From Candidatus Endomicrobiellum cryptotermitis (lineage in GTDB: Bacteria > Elusimicrobiota > Endomicrobiia > Endomicrobiales > Endomicrobiaceae): a DNA stretch of 64,000 nt. The notes below the pieces were generated by a model, which was not told the DNA's origin, searched no databases, and saw nothing but the letters and a program-made list of their open reading frames with translations. This document shows positions 53,007 to 63,375 of the stretch, one piece after another. The stretch lies in assembly GCA_031257835.1 (NCBI GenBank), contig JAIRNY010000020.1, positions 62,001 through 126,000 of the forward strand, given 5' to 3'. Positions within the stretch are counted from its first letter, which is position 1. The number at the start of each line of letters is the position of its first letter. A program made the translations under genes and the position numbers.

Positions 53007-54080
53007 ATGAAAAAGATTTTGGTTGCTTTAAGTGGTGGGGTTGACTCTGCTGTTGCTGCTTATTTATTAAAAAAACAAAAGTTCCAAGTAACAGGAGCTA
53101 TGATGTCTATATGGGATAGTTCTTACCCTTCACCTAAAAACAAAAGTGTTGACGCTTGTTTTGGTCCAGAAGACGACGATATTGAATCTGTAAAAAAAAT
53201 AACAGATTTTTTAGAAATACCTTTACATATATTAGATTGTAGAGAAGAATATAAAAAAGTCGTTATTGAAAACTTTAAAAACGAGTACAAACAGGGACGT
53301 ACACCAAACCCTTGTGTATGGTGTAATGCTTATATAAAGTTTGGAGTTTTACCAGCCACAGCAAAAAGGTATAACATCTCTTTTGATAAATTTGCTACAG
53401 GGCATTATGCCAATATAAGATTTGATAATTCTACACAGATGTATCAACTGTGTAAAGCATTCGATGAAGGTAAAGACCAAACATATTTTTTATATAGGTT
53501 AAACCAAAAAATCCTATCTGAAGTAATTTTTCCCTTAGGAGAACTAAAAAAAGAAGACGTAAGAACTATTGCAAAAGAAATCGGGCTTCCTATAGCGCAA
53601 AAGCCAGACAGTCAAGATTTTTATTGTGGTGATTATAATGACATTCTACAATTTCCTGTAAGTTATGGAAATATTGTAGACAAAAATGGAAAATTTTTAG
53701 GTAAACATAACGGCATTTGGAATTATACAATAGGCAAGCGTAAAAGGATAGGCTTATCTGGGGGAACAAAAGAACCTTTATACGTAACAAACATTTTAGC
53801 TAAACAAAATGTTATAGTAGTTGGCACCAAAGAAAATTTATATTCAAAATCTTTAACTGTTACAAAAGTTGCTTGGGGATCCATAAGTATACCTACACAA
53901 CCTATACAAGCAACTGTAAAAATTAGGCAACAACATAAACCTACAAAAGCTACCATTATTCCTCTTGATAGCACGTCTGCAAAAGTCAAATTTGAAGAAG
54001 AACAAATGTCTATTACATCCGGGCAAAGTGCAGTGTTTTATAAAAGTGACGTAGTGCTTGGTGGAGGCATAATAGAGTAA
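53007..54080 (+). CDS. mnmA: tRNA-specific 2-thiouridylase MnmA
   Basis: MnmA thiolates U34 of Lys, Glu and Gln tRNAs. The 357-residue protein has the PP-loop A-L-S-G-G-V-D-S-A-V near 7-16, the catalytic pair in N-P-C-V-W-C-N near 102 and F-Y-C-G-D near 205, T-G-H-Y-A near 130, and the C-terminal barrel. It starts 23 bp after hydE and is probably in the same transcript. Confidence 0.95.
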   Translation: MKKILVALSGGVDSAVAAYLLKKQKFQVTGAMMSIWDSSYPSPKNKSVDACFGPEDDDIESVKKITDFLEIPLHILDCREEYKKVVIENFKNEYKQGRTPNPCVWCNAYIKFGVLPATAKRYNISFDKFATGHYANIRFDNSTQMYQLCKAFDEGKDQTYFLYRLNQKILSEVIFPLGELKKEDVRTIAKEIGLPIAQKPDSQDFYCGDYNDILQFPVSYGNIVDKNGKFLGKHNGIWNYTIGKRKRIGLSGGTKEPLYVTNILAKQNVIVVGTKENLYSKSLTVTKVAWGSISIPTQPIQATVKIRQQHKPTKATIIPLDSTSAKVKFEEEQMSITSGQSAVFYKSDVVLGGGIIE

Positions 54081-54136
54081 TTATCGTGTTTACTTCTCCT
54101 GACTTGACCGGTTTTAAGGAAAAATGGAAAATTTAA

Positions 54137-54183
54137 ACATAAAAATATAAGGTTGGGGTTCCCTCAACCTTATATTTTTATGT
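54137..54183. terminator. Bidirectional terminator between mnmA and pta
   Basis: A 19-bp perfect stem (54137-54155 with 54165-54183) built on ACATAAAAATATAAGGTTG, with an extra GGG/CCC at the tip. The A/T-rich arms provide T-runs on both strands, suiting the convergent mnmA and pta genes. Confidence 0.85.
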
Positions 54184-54296
54184 AATTTTGTATTAAACAA
54201 GGTTTTTTAAAGAAGTGTATATATTTATGTTGTCATCTGAGCTGTTTTGTAAATGCTTGATTAACATTAACTTAAACTCTAACAACTTTTCCAACT

Positions 54297-55304
54297 TTAT
54301 CTTTTATTTAAAAGCATTATAGCTGATATTAAGTAAATATCTTCAGCACTAGAGCCTCTGCTTAGATCGCTTACAGGAAGTGATAACCCTTGCAGTATAG
54401 GGCCCAAAGCTTGAAATCCACCAAACCTTTCTGCTACTTTGTAGGATATGTTCCCAGCATTTAAGTCTGGAAAAATTAAAATATTGGCATTTCCTGCAAC
54501 TGGAGAATTTGGAGCTTTCCTTTTGCCCACATTTGGCACAATAGAAGCATCAAACTGCAATTCCCCATCAACATTTACAGAACTGTCCCATTTAAAATAT
54601 TCTTTTGTAAGTTGTGTAGCTTCTATTACTTTTGAAAGCATTTTATTTGTTGCACTCCCTTTAGTTGAAAAAGAAAGCATTGCAACGTTTACAGTTTTTC
54701 CTGGAAAAATTTTTTTGTAGTTTGCCACCGTGGCTACTGCTATATTCTGTAAACCTAGTGCTTGCGGCTCAGGATTTACAGCACAGTCTGCAAACATTAG
54801 AGGTTCTTTTATTATAGGATGATTTTCAGGAGGAATCATAAGGAAATAAGAAGAAATCACCTTTATACCCTCTTGAGTACCAATAACATAAATAGCCGCC
54901 CTCAAAACATCTGCAGTGTCATATACAGCACCACCCGCACATGCATCGCAGTTACCACTTTGAAGATACATCATAGAAAAATATAAAGGATTTTTTAATA
55001 ATTCTAAAGTATCTTGTTCAGACATCCCTTTTTTCATTCTTGCATCGACAAAAAACTTAACTTTAGTATCGTCCAATAAATATCTATCTATAGGAATTAT
55101 TTCCATGCCAGTTAAGTTGATACCTGCATCTTGGGCCATACTTTTGACTTCTTCTAAATCGTTTGTTGGCAAAACAACAGAAGCTATAGCATCCCTAACA
55201 AGCAGAGAAGCTGCCTTTAAAATCCTTATATCAAAACTTTCTGGGAAAATTATTTTACCTCTTATTTTTTTTGCAGTTTCTAAAATTTGTTTTTTAATGT
55301 CCAT
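54297..55304 (-). CDS. pta: Phosphate acetyltransferase
   Basis: Pta interconverts acetyl-CoA and acetyl phosphate. The 335-residue single-domain form (no N-terminal DRTGG part) has I-I-F-P-E-S-F-D near 18, C-D-A-C-A-G-G-A near 118, F-A-D-C-A-V-N-P-E-P near 170, M-L-S-F-S-T-K-G-S-A near 209 and F-P-D-L-N-A-G-N near 279. It follows the acyl-CoA synthetase by 30 bp. Acetate kinase is not in the window. Confidence 0.94.
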   Translation of the reverse strand: MDIKKQILETAKKIRGKIIFPESFDIRILKAASLLVRDAIASVVLPTNDLEEVKSMAQDAGINLTGMEIIPIDRYLLDDTKVKFFVDARMKKGMSEQDTLELLKNPLYFSMMYLQSGNCDACAGGAVYDTADVLRAAIYVIGTQEGIKVISSYFLMIPPENHPIIKEPLMFADCAVNPEPQALGLQNIAVATVANYKKIFPGKTVNVAMLSFSTKGSATNKMLSKVIEATQLTKEYFKWDSSVNVDGELQFDASIVPNVGKRKAPNSPVAGNANILIFPDLNAGNISYKVAERFGGFQALGPILQGLSLPVSDLSRGSSAEDIYLISAIMLLNKR

Positions 55305-55334
55305 CTTTCAGATCTCCTTAATAATCCATTGCCC

Positions 55335-56993
55335 TTACTTAACTGCATCAGCCTCTCTTATTTCTTTACGTTTTATTTTACCACTTATTGTTTTTGGAAG
55401 TTCTGTTACAAACTCTATAATTCTCGGATATTTATATGGAGCTGTAACTTTTTTTACATGATTTTGCAGTTCTAAAACAAGCTCTGGACTTGGACTATAC
55501 TCGTTACTAAGCACAACAGTAGCCTTAACAACCGCGCCTCTAATATCATCAGGAAAACCAGTAATTGCACACTCTAATACACTTGGATGCTCTAACAATG
55601 CGCTTTCGACTTCAAATGGCCCAATTCTATATCCAGAACTTTTTATAACATCATCCGAACGTCCTACAAACCAAATATATCCATCTTCATCTTTATAGGC
55701 AACATCTCCAGTATCGTATATCCCATCTTTCCAAGTTTTTTCTGTCATAATATCATCTTTATAATAACCACAAAACAAACCTACAGGTCTAGACTCTTTT
55801 GTTCTTATAACAAGACGACCTTCTTGACCTGGCTGACAAGAATTGTTTTGAGAATCTATAATATCTATATCCCAGCCCGGAGAAGGTTTCCCAAGAGAAC
55901 CGGGTTTTACTTTCATCCAAGGGAAAGTTGCAATAAAAGCAACACTTTCTGTTTGACCAAAACCTTCTTTTATCTCTAAGTCTGTCATTTGTTTAAATTT
56001 TACAAACACTTCTGGATTTAAAGGTTCACCTGCAGTTTCAACATACTTTAAATTAGAAAAATCGTACTTAGAAAAATCCTCTTTTATCATATATCTATAC
56101 ACTGTAGGAGGAGCGCAGAAAGAACTCACCTTGTAATGTGCAATTTTTGATAATAAATCATGATAATCAAACCTTTCATAATCATAAACAAAAATACATG
56201 CACCACATAGCCATTGTCCATAAATTTTGCCCCAAGAAGCTTTCCCCCAACCAGTGTCTGCAACTGTAAGATGTAAAGAACTTTCATCTAAATTTTGCCA
56301 AAATCGTGCAGTAATAATATGCCCTAAGGGATAAGAAAAATCGTGACAAACCATTTTAGGCATACCTGTAGTTCCAGACGTAAAATACAGTAAAAATTTA
56401 TCTTTGGAACTTGTAGCTTCAGCATCAATATGTCTGCAAAACACATCTGAACATTTTTCAACCTCTTTTGAATACTCAATCCAACCATCAACTTTACCTC
56501 TGACTGACACCACATGCTCTAATCCAGGCAAACCTTTTTTTGCTTCAGTTACTATATCTACAATTCTACTATCTGAAGCTGCTACAATAACTTTTACACC
56601 TGCAGCTTTTACTCTATATTTTACATCTTTTGCTGTTAGCAAATGCGTAACTGGTATTAGTAAAGCGCCTATCTTATGTAAAGCAACTGCACAATGCCAA
56701 TACTCATAATGTCTTTTAAGCATAAGTATAACTGAATCACCTTTACTTATCCCTAAAGACTTAAAAAAATTTGCCACTTTATTGCTTTCTTTTTTTATGT
56801 CTTCAAAAGTAAAAGTTTTTTCTTTTCCTTCAGGATTACACCAAACCATAGCTTTTTTATCAGGCTCAGATTTTGCTATTTCGTCAACAACATCAAATCC
56901 AAAATTAAAATTATCCGGAACAGAGATTTTACAATTTTGTATAAAGTCTTCATAAGACTTATAATTAGTTTTCACAAACTTTTCAGCTATCAT
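55335..56993 (-). CDS. AMP-forming acyl-CoA synthetase (acetyl-CoA synthetase-like)
   Basis: A 552-residue ANL-superfamily ligase. It has the phosphate loop [12 protein letters not shown] near 178, E-G-F-G-Q-T-E near 340, Y-D-T-G-D near 423 with [11 protein letters not shown] near 439, and the catalytic lysine in T-I-S-G-K-I-K-R-K near 540. Such proteins with a neighbouring XRE-cupin gene activate acetate or branched-chain acids. The XRE gene upstream is dead here. Substrate is an inference; the 552-residue length is nearer to medium-chain enzymes than to classical Acs. Confidence 0.88.
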   Translation of the reverse strand: MIAEKFVKTNYKSYEDFIQNCKISVPDNFNFGFDVVDEIAKSEPDKKAMVWCNPEGKEKTFTFEDIKKESNKVANFFKSLGISKGDSVILMLKRHYEYWHCAVALHKIGALLIPVTHLLTAKDVKYRVKAAGVKVIVAASDSRIVDIVTEAKKGLPGLEHVVSVRGKVDGWIEYSKEVEKCSDVFCRHIDAEATSSKDKFLLYFTSGTTGMPKMVCHDFSYPLGHIITARFWQNLDESSLHLTVADTGWGKASWGKIYGQWLCGACIFVYDYERFDYHDLLSKIAHYKVSSFCAPPTVYRYMIKEDFSKYDFSNLKYVETAGEPLNPEVFVKFKQMTDLEIKEGFGQTESVAFIATFPWMKVKPGSLGKPSPGWDIDIIDSQNNSCQPGQEGRLVIRTKESRPVGLFCGYYKDDIMTEKTWKDGIYDTGDVAYKDEDGYIWFVGRSDDVIKSSGYRIGPFEVESALLEHPSVLECAITGFPDDIRGAVVKATVVLSNEYSPSPELVLELQNHVKKVTAPYKYPRIIEFVTELPKTISGKIKRKEIREADAVK

Positions 56994-57036
56994 TCTTACT
57001 CCCTTTTTTAGGACATATATTATTAACTTATTTTAA

Positions 57037-57317
57037 CTAAAAAACTTCAGCTTTCTTTTTAGCAAACTCATAAGCTAAATCTTGATATTTATACTCTTCC
57101 CTTCTAGTTACAGTTATACCTTCACCTTTTTTAACAACAGACAATGATTTATAAGTGAGGTTCTTGTCCTGTTAAAAGAGCAGTTAACTCTTTTCATAAA
57201 GGCTTCAATATCTAACTAAGTTAACGCTTTTTGAAAACGTTTCTGACGATAAACCTGCAATTTCTCTAACAGCTTTAATACGCATCCCTATTTGCTTTAA
57301 AATATCATTACAATGCA
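57037..57317 (-). pseudogene. Broken XRE-family HTH (cupin-type) regulator
   Basis: From ATG 57317 (GGAGGGAAG upstream) the minus strand reads a helix-turn-helix start (G-M-R-I-K-A-V-R-E-I-A-G-L-S-S-E-T-F) and hits TGA after about 35 codons. The sequence L-L-T-G-Q-E-P-H appears in another frame, then G-E-G-I-T-V-T-R-R-E-E-Y-K-Y-Q-D-L-A-Y-E before a TAG at 57037. Intact relatives are about 180 residues with a cupin end; here that end is cut short. It lies immediately before the acyl-CoA synthetase gene it would have regulated. Confidence 0.7.
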
Positions 57318-57338
57318 TCTTCCCTCCAACAATCAATT

Positions 57339-58118
57339 CTAGTTTTTAGAATTTGACATACTTGCACTAAATACAACTTTACCACTATGGTTTATAGCTT
57401 TTATAGCGTCAAAAGAAACTTTATATTTAGTGACGTAATCTTTGAGATCTTTTTGTAAAGCATCTTGAATTATAGGCTCCACTATAGAGTCTACTATCCC
57501 TAAAACTAACAAATAAAGTTCATTGTCTCTTATTCCTATATAGTGCATTTGCATTGCAGCTATTAAAGCACGATAAAAAGGGTTTGTTCTAGCCATCATA
57601 TTAATTTGGGACGCTATAAGCCTTCCAACAAACTCATCTTTTGTTATATCATGTTTATCATTTATCATTATTGGAGCTAAAGAACTTCCCACAAGCTCTA
57701 TAAGACTTCTTGATTCATAATCTGAACGAGATATACGCATATAAAAATAACTTTTTATATCTTCAATGTTTTGAACAACTCTAAAAGCCAAAACTTTATT
57801 TTGATCAAAAGCTGTTGCAACCACATACTGTATATTAGAATCACTACTTAACACAACTCTAACAACAGCAAGATTTGCAGTTTGTATTGTGCGCATTGTT
57901 TGTGCAAAAACTTTAGTGTCATTAGAAATAAGACCATCTATAATTATATCCAAATAGAGAGTTTTGCCGACAACAAAAGCTTTTGAATCCAAACCACACT
58001 CTTTTTTTATAAGCGTTTGCAAATCTTGTGATATTTCTCCCTTCTTATAACTAACCCCACAAGAAACAAACAAAAAAACTATAATTACTAGAATCAATGG
58101 AATTTTAAAGTTTTTCAC
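57339..58118 (-). CDS. Lipoprotein of unknown family, paired with the FtsH-like protease
   Basis: A 259-residue protein from the GTG at 58118 (AAGGG upstream); a TTG 39 bp earlier is the alternative. A lipoprotein signal with lipobox L-F-V-S-C-G lies near residue 20. The rest is a mixed alpha/beta domain with V-V-R-V-V-L-S-S-D-S-N-I-Q-Y near 85 and no motif I recognise. It begins 42 bp after the protease stop and is probably cotranscribed with it. Confidence 0.65.
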   Translation of the reverse strand: MKNFKIPLILVIIVFLFVSCGVSYKKGEISQDLQTLIKKECGLDSKAFVVGKTLYLDIIIDGLISNDTKVFAQTMRTIQTANLAVVRVVLSSDSNIQYVVATAFDQNKVLAFRVVQNIEDIKSYFYMRISRSDYESRSLIELVGSSLAPIMINDKHDITKDEFVGRLIASQINMMARTNPFYRALIAAMQMHYIGIRDNELYLLVLGIVDSIVEPIIQDALQKDLKDYVTKYKVSFDAIKAINHSGKVVFSASMSNSKN

Positions 58119-58160
58119 AATTACAATTTTTCCCTTGTGATAGTTATAGTTTGACAAGCT

Positions 58161-59807
58161 TTACTCTTTACTGGAAAAATCTGAAATTATAGAGTTTTCA
58201 GTTTTAGGCTTTTTTTTGCCGACAGCTTCCATAACTTCTTCTAGTTCATCAAAATCAAGTTCTTTGTCTTTAACAAGTCTCTTTGCGAGTGCATCCACAG
58301 CATTCCAATTTGATTTTAAAAATTCTTCTACTTTAGAGTAACAAGAATTTATTATAGATATTGTCTCATTATTTAATTTTTCTTTTAAACTTTGAGACAT
58401 TTCTTCCTTAGGTATAACAGAAAAGTTTCCAACCATACCATTGTTTCCCATACCAACCTTCCATACCATTGTATTTGCTGTTGCCATAGCTCTAGAAAAG
58501 TCGGCATAAACACCTGTAGTCGTGTTATTGTATTCAATTTTTTCTGCAACATATCCTGCAAGAGACACCATAATATCTGCAAGTAACTCATCTTTGTTTT
58601 CACTATGCAGTTCCTCTTTAGGCAGAGGAGCAACAAGCCCTAACGAACCTTGGTGTGACCTTACAGTAACTTTAAACACATCGTCAGTTGGATGCATTAA
58701 ATATATGGCTACAGCATGCCCTGCCTCGTGATAAGACGTCATCTCAAGTTCTTTTGGTGTCATATCCAGATGTATTTCCATACCTAAATCTATCCTATCC
58801 ATAGCTTCTGATATATCTTTCATATCTATTTCTTCTTTATTTTTTCTTGTGGCAATTAGAGCTGCTTCTTTAACGATATTTTCAATATCAGCTGGCGACT
58901 TATAGACGGCCTTTCTCGCAAGTCTATCAATTTTTACCTCAGAAGATATTTTTACTTTTTTTAGATAATACTCAAACAGTTCTTCTCTTTCTTTTAAGTT
59001 TGGGAAAGTAATAGAAATTTTTCTATCAAACCTACCAGGCCTAAGCAAAGCTCTGTCTAAAACAGTCTCATCAGCATTTGTTGCAGCTATAACAATAACA
59101 TTGCTCTTTTTATTGTCTAACCCATCCATTTCTACAAGCAACTGATTTTGAGTACTATTTGTCTCTTCACCGCCACCCATATAAGAAAATTTTCTACCTC
59201 TACCTATAACCTCAATTTCATCTATAAAAACTATACAAGCTCCATCAGTATAAGCATATTCTCTAGCTTTTTTAAAAAGATTTCTCACTCTACTTGCACC
59301 AACTCCAACAAACATCTCGACAAACTCACTACCAGCCATAGAAATAAAAGGTATTTTGCATTCTGCAGCTATAGCTTTTGCTATTAAAGTTTTTCCACAG
59401 CCAGGAGGGCCTATTAAAATAATACCTTTAATTATTTTACCACCAATTTTTTGAACTTGCTTTCTATCTTTAATAAGTTTTACAACTTCTAAAGCCTCTT
59501 TTTTTGCATTTTCAAGCCCTATAACATCTTTAAAAGAAACTTCAATACCTCTAGCTTGAATTCTCTTCTTTCTTAAATTACTAAAACCGTCTCTTGTAAA
59601 TACAGTCATATACATAAACACAAAAACAGCTGCATTTGCAAATGCTAGCAAAAGCTGTATTGGCATAGTTGCAAGGGTCGTCACTCTATAAAAAGACTCT
59701 AAATTACTTAGTCCATACACAGACAACCCTATAAGGCCAATAACAATAGTACCAACAATAAACCATATTTTGTTGTTTATAAAATATAATTTAAACTTTC
59801 GTAGCAT
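58161..59807 (-). CDS. FtsH-like AAA zinc metalloprotease, short form
   Basis: A 548-residue membrane AAA protease. Two helices (about 14-33 and 49-70) are separated by only about 15 residues, so the usual 70-80-residue periplasmic domain of FtsH is missing. The AAA module has G-P-P-G-C-G-K-T near 131, F-I-D-E-I near 193 and R-P-G-R-F-D-R near 250. The protease zinc site is H-E-A-G-H near 358, with the third ligand probably the Asp in Y-A-D-F-S-R. Membrane-protein quality control is the family role; the short ectodomain suggests a different adaptor or substrate set. Confidence 0.88.
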   Translation of the reverse strand: MLRKFKLYFINNKIWFIVGTIVIGLIGLSVYGLSNLESFYRVTTLATMPIQLLLAFANAAVFVFMYMTVFTRDGFSNLRKKRIQARGIEVSFKDVIGLENAKKEALEVVKLIKDRKQVQKIGGKIIKGIILIGPPGCGKTLIAKAIAAECKIPFISMAGSEFVEMFVGVGASRVRNLFKKAREYAYTDGACIVFIDEIEVIGRGRKFSYMGGGEETNSTQNQLLVEMDGLDNKKSNVIVIAATNADETVLDRALLRPGRFDRKISITFPNLKEREELFEYYLKKVKISSEVKIDRLARKAVYKSPADIENIVKEAALIATRKNKEEIDMKDISEAMDRIDLGMEIHLDMTPKELEMTSYHEAGHAVAIYLMHPTDDVFKVTVRSHQGSLGLVAPLPKEELHSENKDELLADIMVSLAGYVAEKIEYNNTTTGVYADFSRAMATANTMVWKVGMGNNGMVGNFSVIPKEEMSQSLKEKLNNETISIINSCYSKVEEFLKSNWNAVDALAKRLVKDKELDFDELEEVMEAVGKKKPKTENSIISDFSSKE

Positions 59808-59827
59808 GCAAAACCCCTTATCTCTAT

Positions 59828-60571
59828 TTATTTTGCTTTTCCTTGATTTGCAACAGCTTCCATAGCTTTTTTGACAGCCTCCTGATCACCTAAGTAGTAA
59901 TTTTTTATAGGTTTTAAATTTTCGTCAAGTTCATAAACTAAAGATATAGCTGTAGGTATATTTAAATTTACAATATCATTAGCATTTATATTATCTAAAT
60001 ATTTAACTAAAGCTCTTAAACTATTCCCATGCGCTGCAATTATAACTTTTTTACCTAATTTTATTTGAGGAACAATTTCTTTTTCCCAATAAGGGACAAC
60101 TCTTGCTACTGTATCTTTTAAGCATTCTGTCAGAGGAAGCTCTTCTTTAGAAAGTCCAGCATATCTTTTATCTTTTCCTGGGTATCTCTCATCAGTTTCT
60201 TCTAAAGGCATTGGAGGCACATCATAACTTCTTCTCCATATTTTTACTTGATCCTGCCCATACGTTGCTGCAATTTCAGATTTGTTTAAACCTTGTAACG
60301 CACCATAATGTCTTTCGTTTAATCTCCAATTTTTTATAACCGGTATCCAAACCAAATCCATTAGATTTAAAACATTCCATAAAGTTTTTATTGCTCTTGA
60401 AAGCACAGATGTATAAGCTAAATCAAAAGTAAACCCATCTTTTTTTAGCTGCTTACCAGCATCTAATGCTTCTTTGTAGCCTTTTTCAGACAAATCTATA
60501 TCTGTCCAACCAGTAAATTTATTTTCTTTATTCCAAACACTTTCTCCATGCCTAATTAAAACAATTTTATA
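59828..60571 (-). CDS. gpmA: 2,3-bisphosphoglycerate-dependent phosphoglycerate mutase
   Basis: GpmA interconverts 3- and 2-phosphoglycerate in glycolysis. The 247-residue protein from ATG 60571 (GGAGGAG upstream) has the phospho-histidine motif I-R-H-G-E-S-V-W-N near 7-15, F-T-G-W-T-D near 20, L-N-E-R-H-Y-G near 87 and A-A-H-G-N-S-L-R near 182. A promoter sits 29-57 bp upstream. Confidence 0.95.
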   Translation of the reverse strand, partial: YKIVLIRHGESVWNKENKFTGWTDIDLSEKGYKEALDAGKQLKKDGFTFDLAYTSVLSRAIKTLWNVLNLMDLVWIPVIKNWRLNERHYGALQGLNKSEIAATYGQDQVKIWRRSYDVPPMPLEETDERYPGKDKRYAGLSKEELPLTECLKDTVARVVPYWEKEIVPQIKLGKKVIIAAHGNSLRALVKYLDNINANDIVNLNIPTAISLVYELDENLKPIKNYYLGDQEAVKKAMEAVANQGKAK

Positions 60572-60599
60572 CATTGAACTCCTCCACAATTTTAGGACA

Positions 60600-60628
60600 A
60601 TTATATTACATTTAAATCGAACACTCAA
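60600..60628 (-). promoter_or_regulatory. gpmA promoter
   Basis: Minus strand TTGAGT (60623-60628), 17-bp spacer, TATAAT (60600-60605). The predicted start leaves a short leader holding the GGAGGAG ribosome site. Confidence 0.7.
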
Positions 60629-60697
60629 ATCCTTGTATAATCTTGTAACTATTAAAATTTTTTAACATGTACGTTTGAGGTACACTAAATTTTATAA

Positions 60698-61015
60698 AGC
60701 TGACTTAAGTTTAGTATTATCTATGTTACTAGAGCAATCGCAACAAACATTTAAACAAAATAGAAAACTACCAAAATGGTAAGACAAATAAAGACTTAAA
60801 TGAATTGGGTCTGTCTAAAAACCTTACTGCTGCGTTAAAAAACTTGTGTTTATCACACTATAAACCCTGCGTTTTTTGCCTTGCAGTGTCAAAAAATTCA
60901 CAGCAATTATAGGCATTAGGGTTTTTTATACAGACCCCTTTTGCAATATTAAAAGTTTATTGCTCAGAGAATGCTCTTTAAGGTAACATAGATAATACTA
61001 AACGTTAAGTCAAGC
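60698..61015. repeat. Palindromic repeat element, copy C (interrupted)
   Basis: Ends AGCTGACTTAAGTTTAGTAT and ATACTAAACGTTAAGTCAAGCT are inverted. Inner parts GTTACTAGAGCAATCGCAAC and TTTATTGCTC match copies A and B. A 133-bp unrelated element (60807-60939) sits in the middle. The end sequences differ from those of A and B but still pair with each other. Confidence 0.75.
60807..60939. mobile_element. Small inverted-repeat element nested in repeat C (MITE-like)
   Basis: Ends GGGTCTGTCTAAAAACC and GGTTTTTTATACAGACCC are near-perfect inverted repeats of 17-18 bp bounding 133 bp with no coding capacity. Repeat C sequence resumes on each side, so it inserted after C was in place. No clear target duplication was seen. 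Confidence 0.65.
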
Positions 61016-61021
61016 TATTCC

Positions 61022-62381
61022 TTATGAAGAGTGAAGAATCTTATTTATTATAACTTCAAGACTAATTCTTTTAAGCTCACTATCTATTTTCAAAACTTTA
61101 ACTTTTAAAGTGTCTCCTACAGAGACAACATCATACGGGTTTTTAACAAATTTTGAACTTAACTTTGATTTGAAATGTGTACAAGTCCATCTTGATGAAC
61201 ACCAATATCTACAAAAGCCCCAAAGTTAGTAACATTTGTAACAGTCCCTCCAAGTATTATATTTTCTTTTAAGTCTTCCAAAGTATTGATATCGTCACTA
61301 AATTCTGCTGTTGAAAAATCTTCTCTTGGGTCAATACCTGGCTTTTTTAGTTCAGCAACAATATCATTTAAGGTTAACAATCCTATGTCTTGAGTAACAT
61401 ATTTTTTAGGGTCTATTTTCTTTACAAGTCCTTCATTGCCTATCAAACCACTAACATCTACAGATAAATCTTTTGCCATTTGCTCTACAACAGAATAACT
61501 TTCAGGGTGAACTGCAGAATTATCTAGCGGATTTACACCTCCAGCAATCCTTAAAAAACCCGCACATTGTTTAAATGTCTTTTCTCCAAATAGTGGAACT
61601 TTCATAAGATCATTTTTATCTTTTAAAGATAGGTATAAATGTCTCTCATATGCAGTTTTTACAGCAGTGTAAAGTTCAGGATAAAACAAAGATCTATTAT
61701 TTACTGCAACTTTTGAAAGTATTAAATCTATAGCATCTTGATCTTCTACAACTATCTTCCATGATAAAACTTGTTCTTTGGAACCACGTCTTATTGCAAG
61801 TAATCTATGACCTAAGACACTTTTTAAAGATTCACTATAATCATAGTACATATCATACTTTGTTTTTAAATTTTGAGCAGCTTTAGTAACTTTAGAACAA
61901 ATACTACCTGTTGAAATTATAAAATTCCTCAAAACTCCTCTAATATTTGCGTCGTCTGACAACTGTTCTGCGACAATATCTATGCCCCAGAAACCGCCTT
62001 TTCAATAGTGTCAATACCTTTTTTCGGATTTAAATACTTATTTACAATACTGTCTCTATTTTCTTTCATAGACAGTTTCTGTGATAAAATTTCTACAGCA
62101 AGCGCCTCTAAGCCATTAGCCTTTGCAATCGTTGCTTTAGTTTGTCTTTTTGGTTTATAGGGAAGATAAATATCTTCTAACTTTGTTTTTCCTTTACACA
62201 ATTCTATTTGTTTTTTTAGCTCAACTGTAAGTTTTTTTTGTTCTTGTATGCTACTTAAAATACTTTCTTTTCTTGTCTGAAGTTCAACATAATATTGCAA
62301 CTTATCTGAAATATTTCTAACACCAATGTCAGGTAAACTTAAATCTGTTGAGATCCAATCGATTATTTTATCTGCACTCAT
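61022..62381 (-). pseudogene. tex: Broken tex gene (S1-domain RNA-binding protein)
   Basis: From ATG 62381 the minus strand reads Tex: L-E-D-I-Y-L-P-Y-K-P-K-R near 62190, a stop after 133 codons, then another frame with R-G-V-L-R-N-F and L-G-H-R-L-L-A-I-R-R-G. Near 61615 the protein jumps from the helical region straight to L-M-K-V-P-L-F-G-E-K-T-F and A-G-F-L-R-I-A-G-G; the ~280-residue RNase-H-like/HhH centre is missing. Part of the N-terminal domain is also absent. The S1 domain starts (F-G-A-F-V-D-I-G-V-H-Q-D-G-L-V-H-I-S) and is shifted again, ending at TAA 61022. About 450 codons remain of the usual 720-770. Confidence 0.88.
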
Positions 62382-62416
62382 ATCGTCTCTCCAATTCTTG
62401 CAACAAAAATTATTTT

Positions 62417-63364
62417 TTAATGTTCTCTAAATTTACATGCTTTTATTAAACATCCTTCTTGACACTTTAACGTGCATGTATTATCACAAGGTTCCACGTG
62501 AATTGTAACAGTAATATTTTCAAGTTGTTTAGAAATTTGATATTCCATTTGCCTTGTTATCTCGTGAGATTGCAAAACGCTCATTTGAGGTCTAACAAGT
62601 ATGTGGAACTCAACAAACCTTTTATTGCCTGACTTACGAGTTTTTAAATTATGATAACCGCAAATGTCTGTACTTGCCTTTATTATTTCTCCCATAAGCT
62701 TAACTTCAGTATCAGGAAGACTTATATCAAATAAATCTTTAGAAGACTTAACGATAAGTTTATAAGCGGTTTTAATAATAGCTATAGCAATAACAATAGC
62801 AACGATTGGATCTATCCAATAAATATTTATCTTTGGATAAAAAAGTCCAAATAGAGTAATTATAAACAATACAGACATAACACCTAAAGAAGTATAGACA
62901 TCCGTTCTTAAATGCCAAGCGTCTGCTTCTATAGCAACAGAGTCTGCTTCTTTTGCTGCAACAAAAAGTTTTTTTGAGACAAAAAAATTGACGCCTGCAG
63001 AAAAACACATAATTAAAACGCCTATTATAGGCAATTGTATTTTTAAAGGATGTAAAAGTTTATCTACAGCTTCATAAATAATATAAATAGCAGCTATAAA
63101 AATAAGAGTAGCTTCGATTGTGCCTGAAACATTTTCAAACTTCCCATAACCGTAAGGATGTTGTTTATCTTCAGGTTTTGAAGATTCTTTTACAGCAAAA
63201 TATGCTATTAGCGAGGCAACTAAATCTACCAATGAATGAACAGCCTCAGAAATAATTGATATCGAACCCACATATACACCAGCAAATAGTTTACCAATAC
63301 TTAATGAAATATTAGAAAATACAGAAAGTCTTGCTGTCTTTATTGCCTTTTTTAAAACACTCAT
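62417..63364 (-). CDS. Cation diffusion facilitator (zinc/iron-type) transporter
   Basis: A 315-residue CDF proton-metal antiporter with six membrane helices. The transport site appears as H-S-L-V-D in helix 2 (near 43) and H-L-R-T-D in helix 5 (near 151), the H-x-x-x-D pair typical of zinc carriers. A cytoplasmic ferredoxin-like domain follows from about 205. The Cys-rich tail (C-D-N-T-C-T-L-K-C-Q-E-G-C) may bind metal. It starts 11 bp after the DUF3108-like gene. Confidence 0.9.
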   Translation of the reverse strand: MSVLKKAIKTARLSVFSNISLSIGKLFAGVYVGSISIISEAVHSLVDLVASLIAYFAVKESSKPEDKQHPYGYGKFENVSGTIEATLIFIAAIYIIYEAVDKLLHPLKIQLPIIGVLIMCFSAGVNFFVSKKLFVAAKEADSVAIEADAWHLRTDVYTSLGVMSVLFIITLFGLFYPKINIYWIDPIVAIVIAIAIIKTAYKLIVKSSKDLFDISLPDTEVKLMGEIIKASTDICGYHNLKTRKSGNKRFVEFHILVRPQMSVLQSHEITRQMEYQISKQLENITVTIHVEPCDNTCTLKCQEGCLIKACKFREH

Positions 63365-63375
63365 TAAAAAATTCC

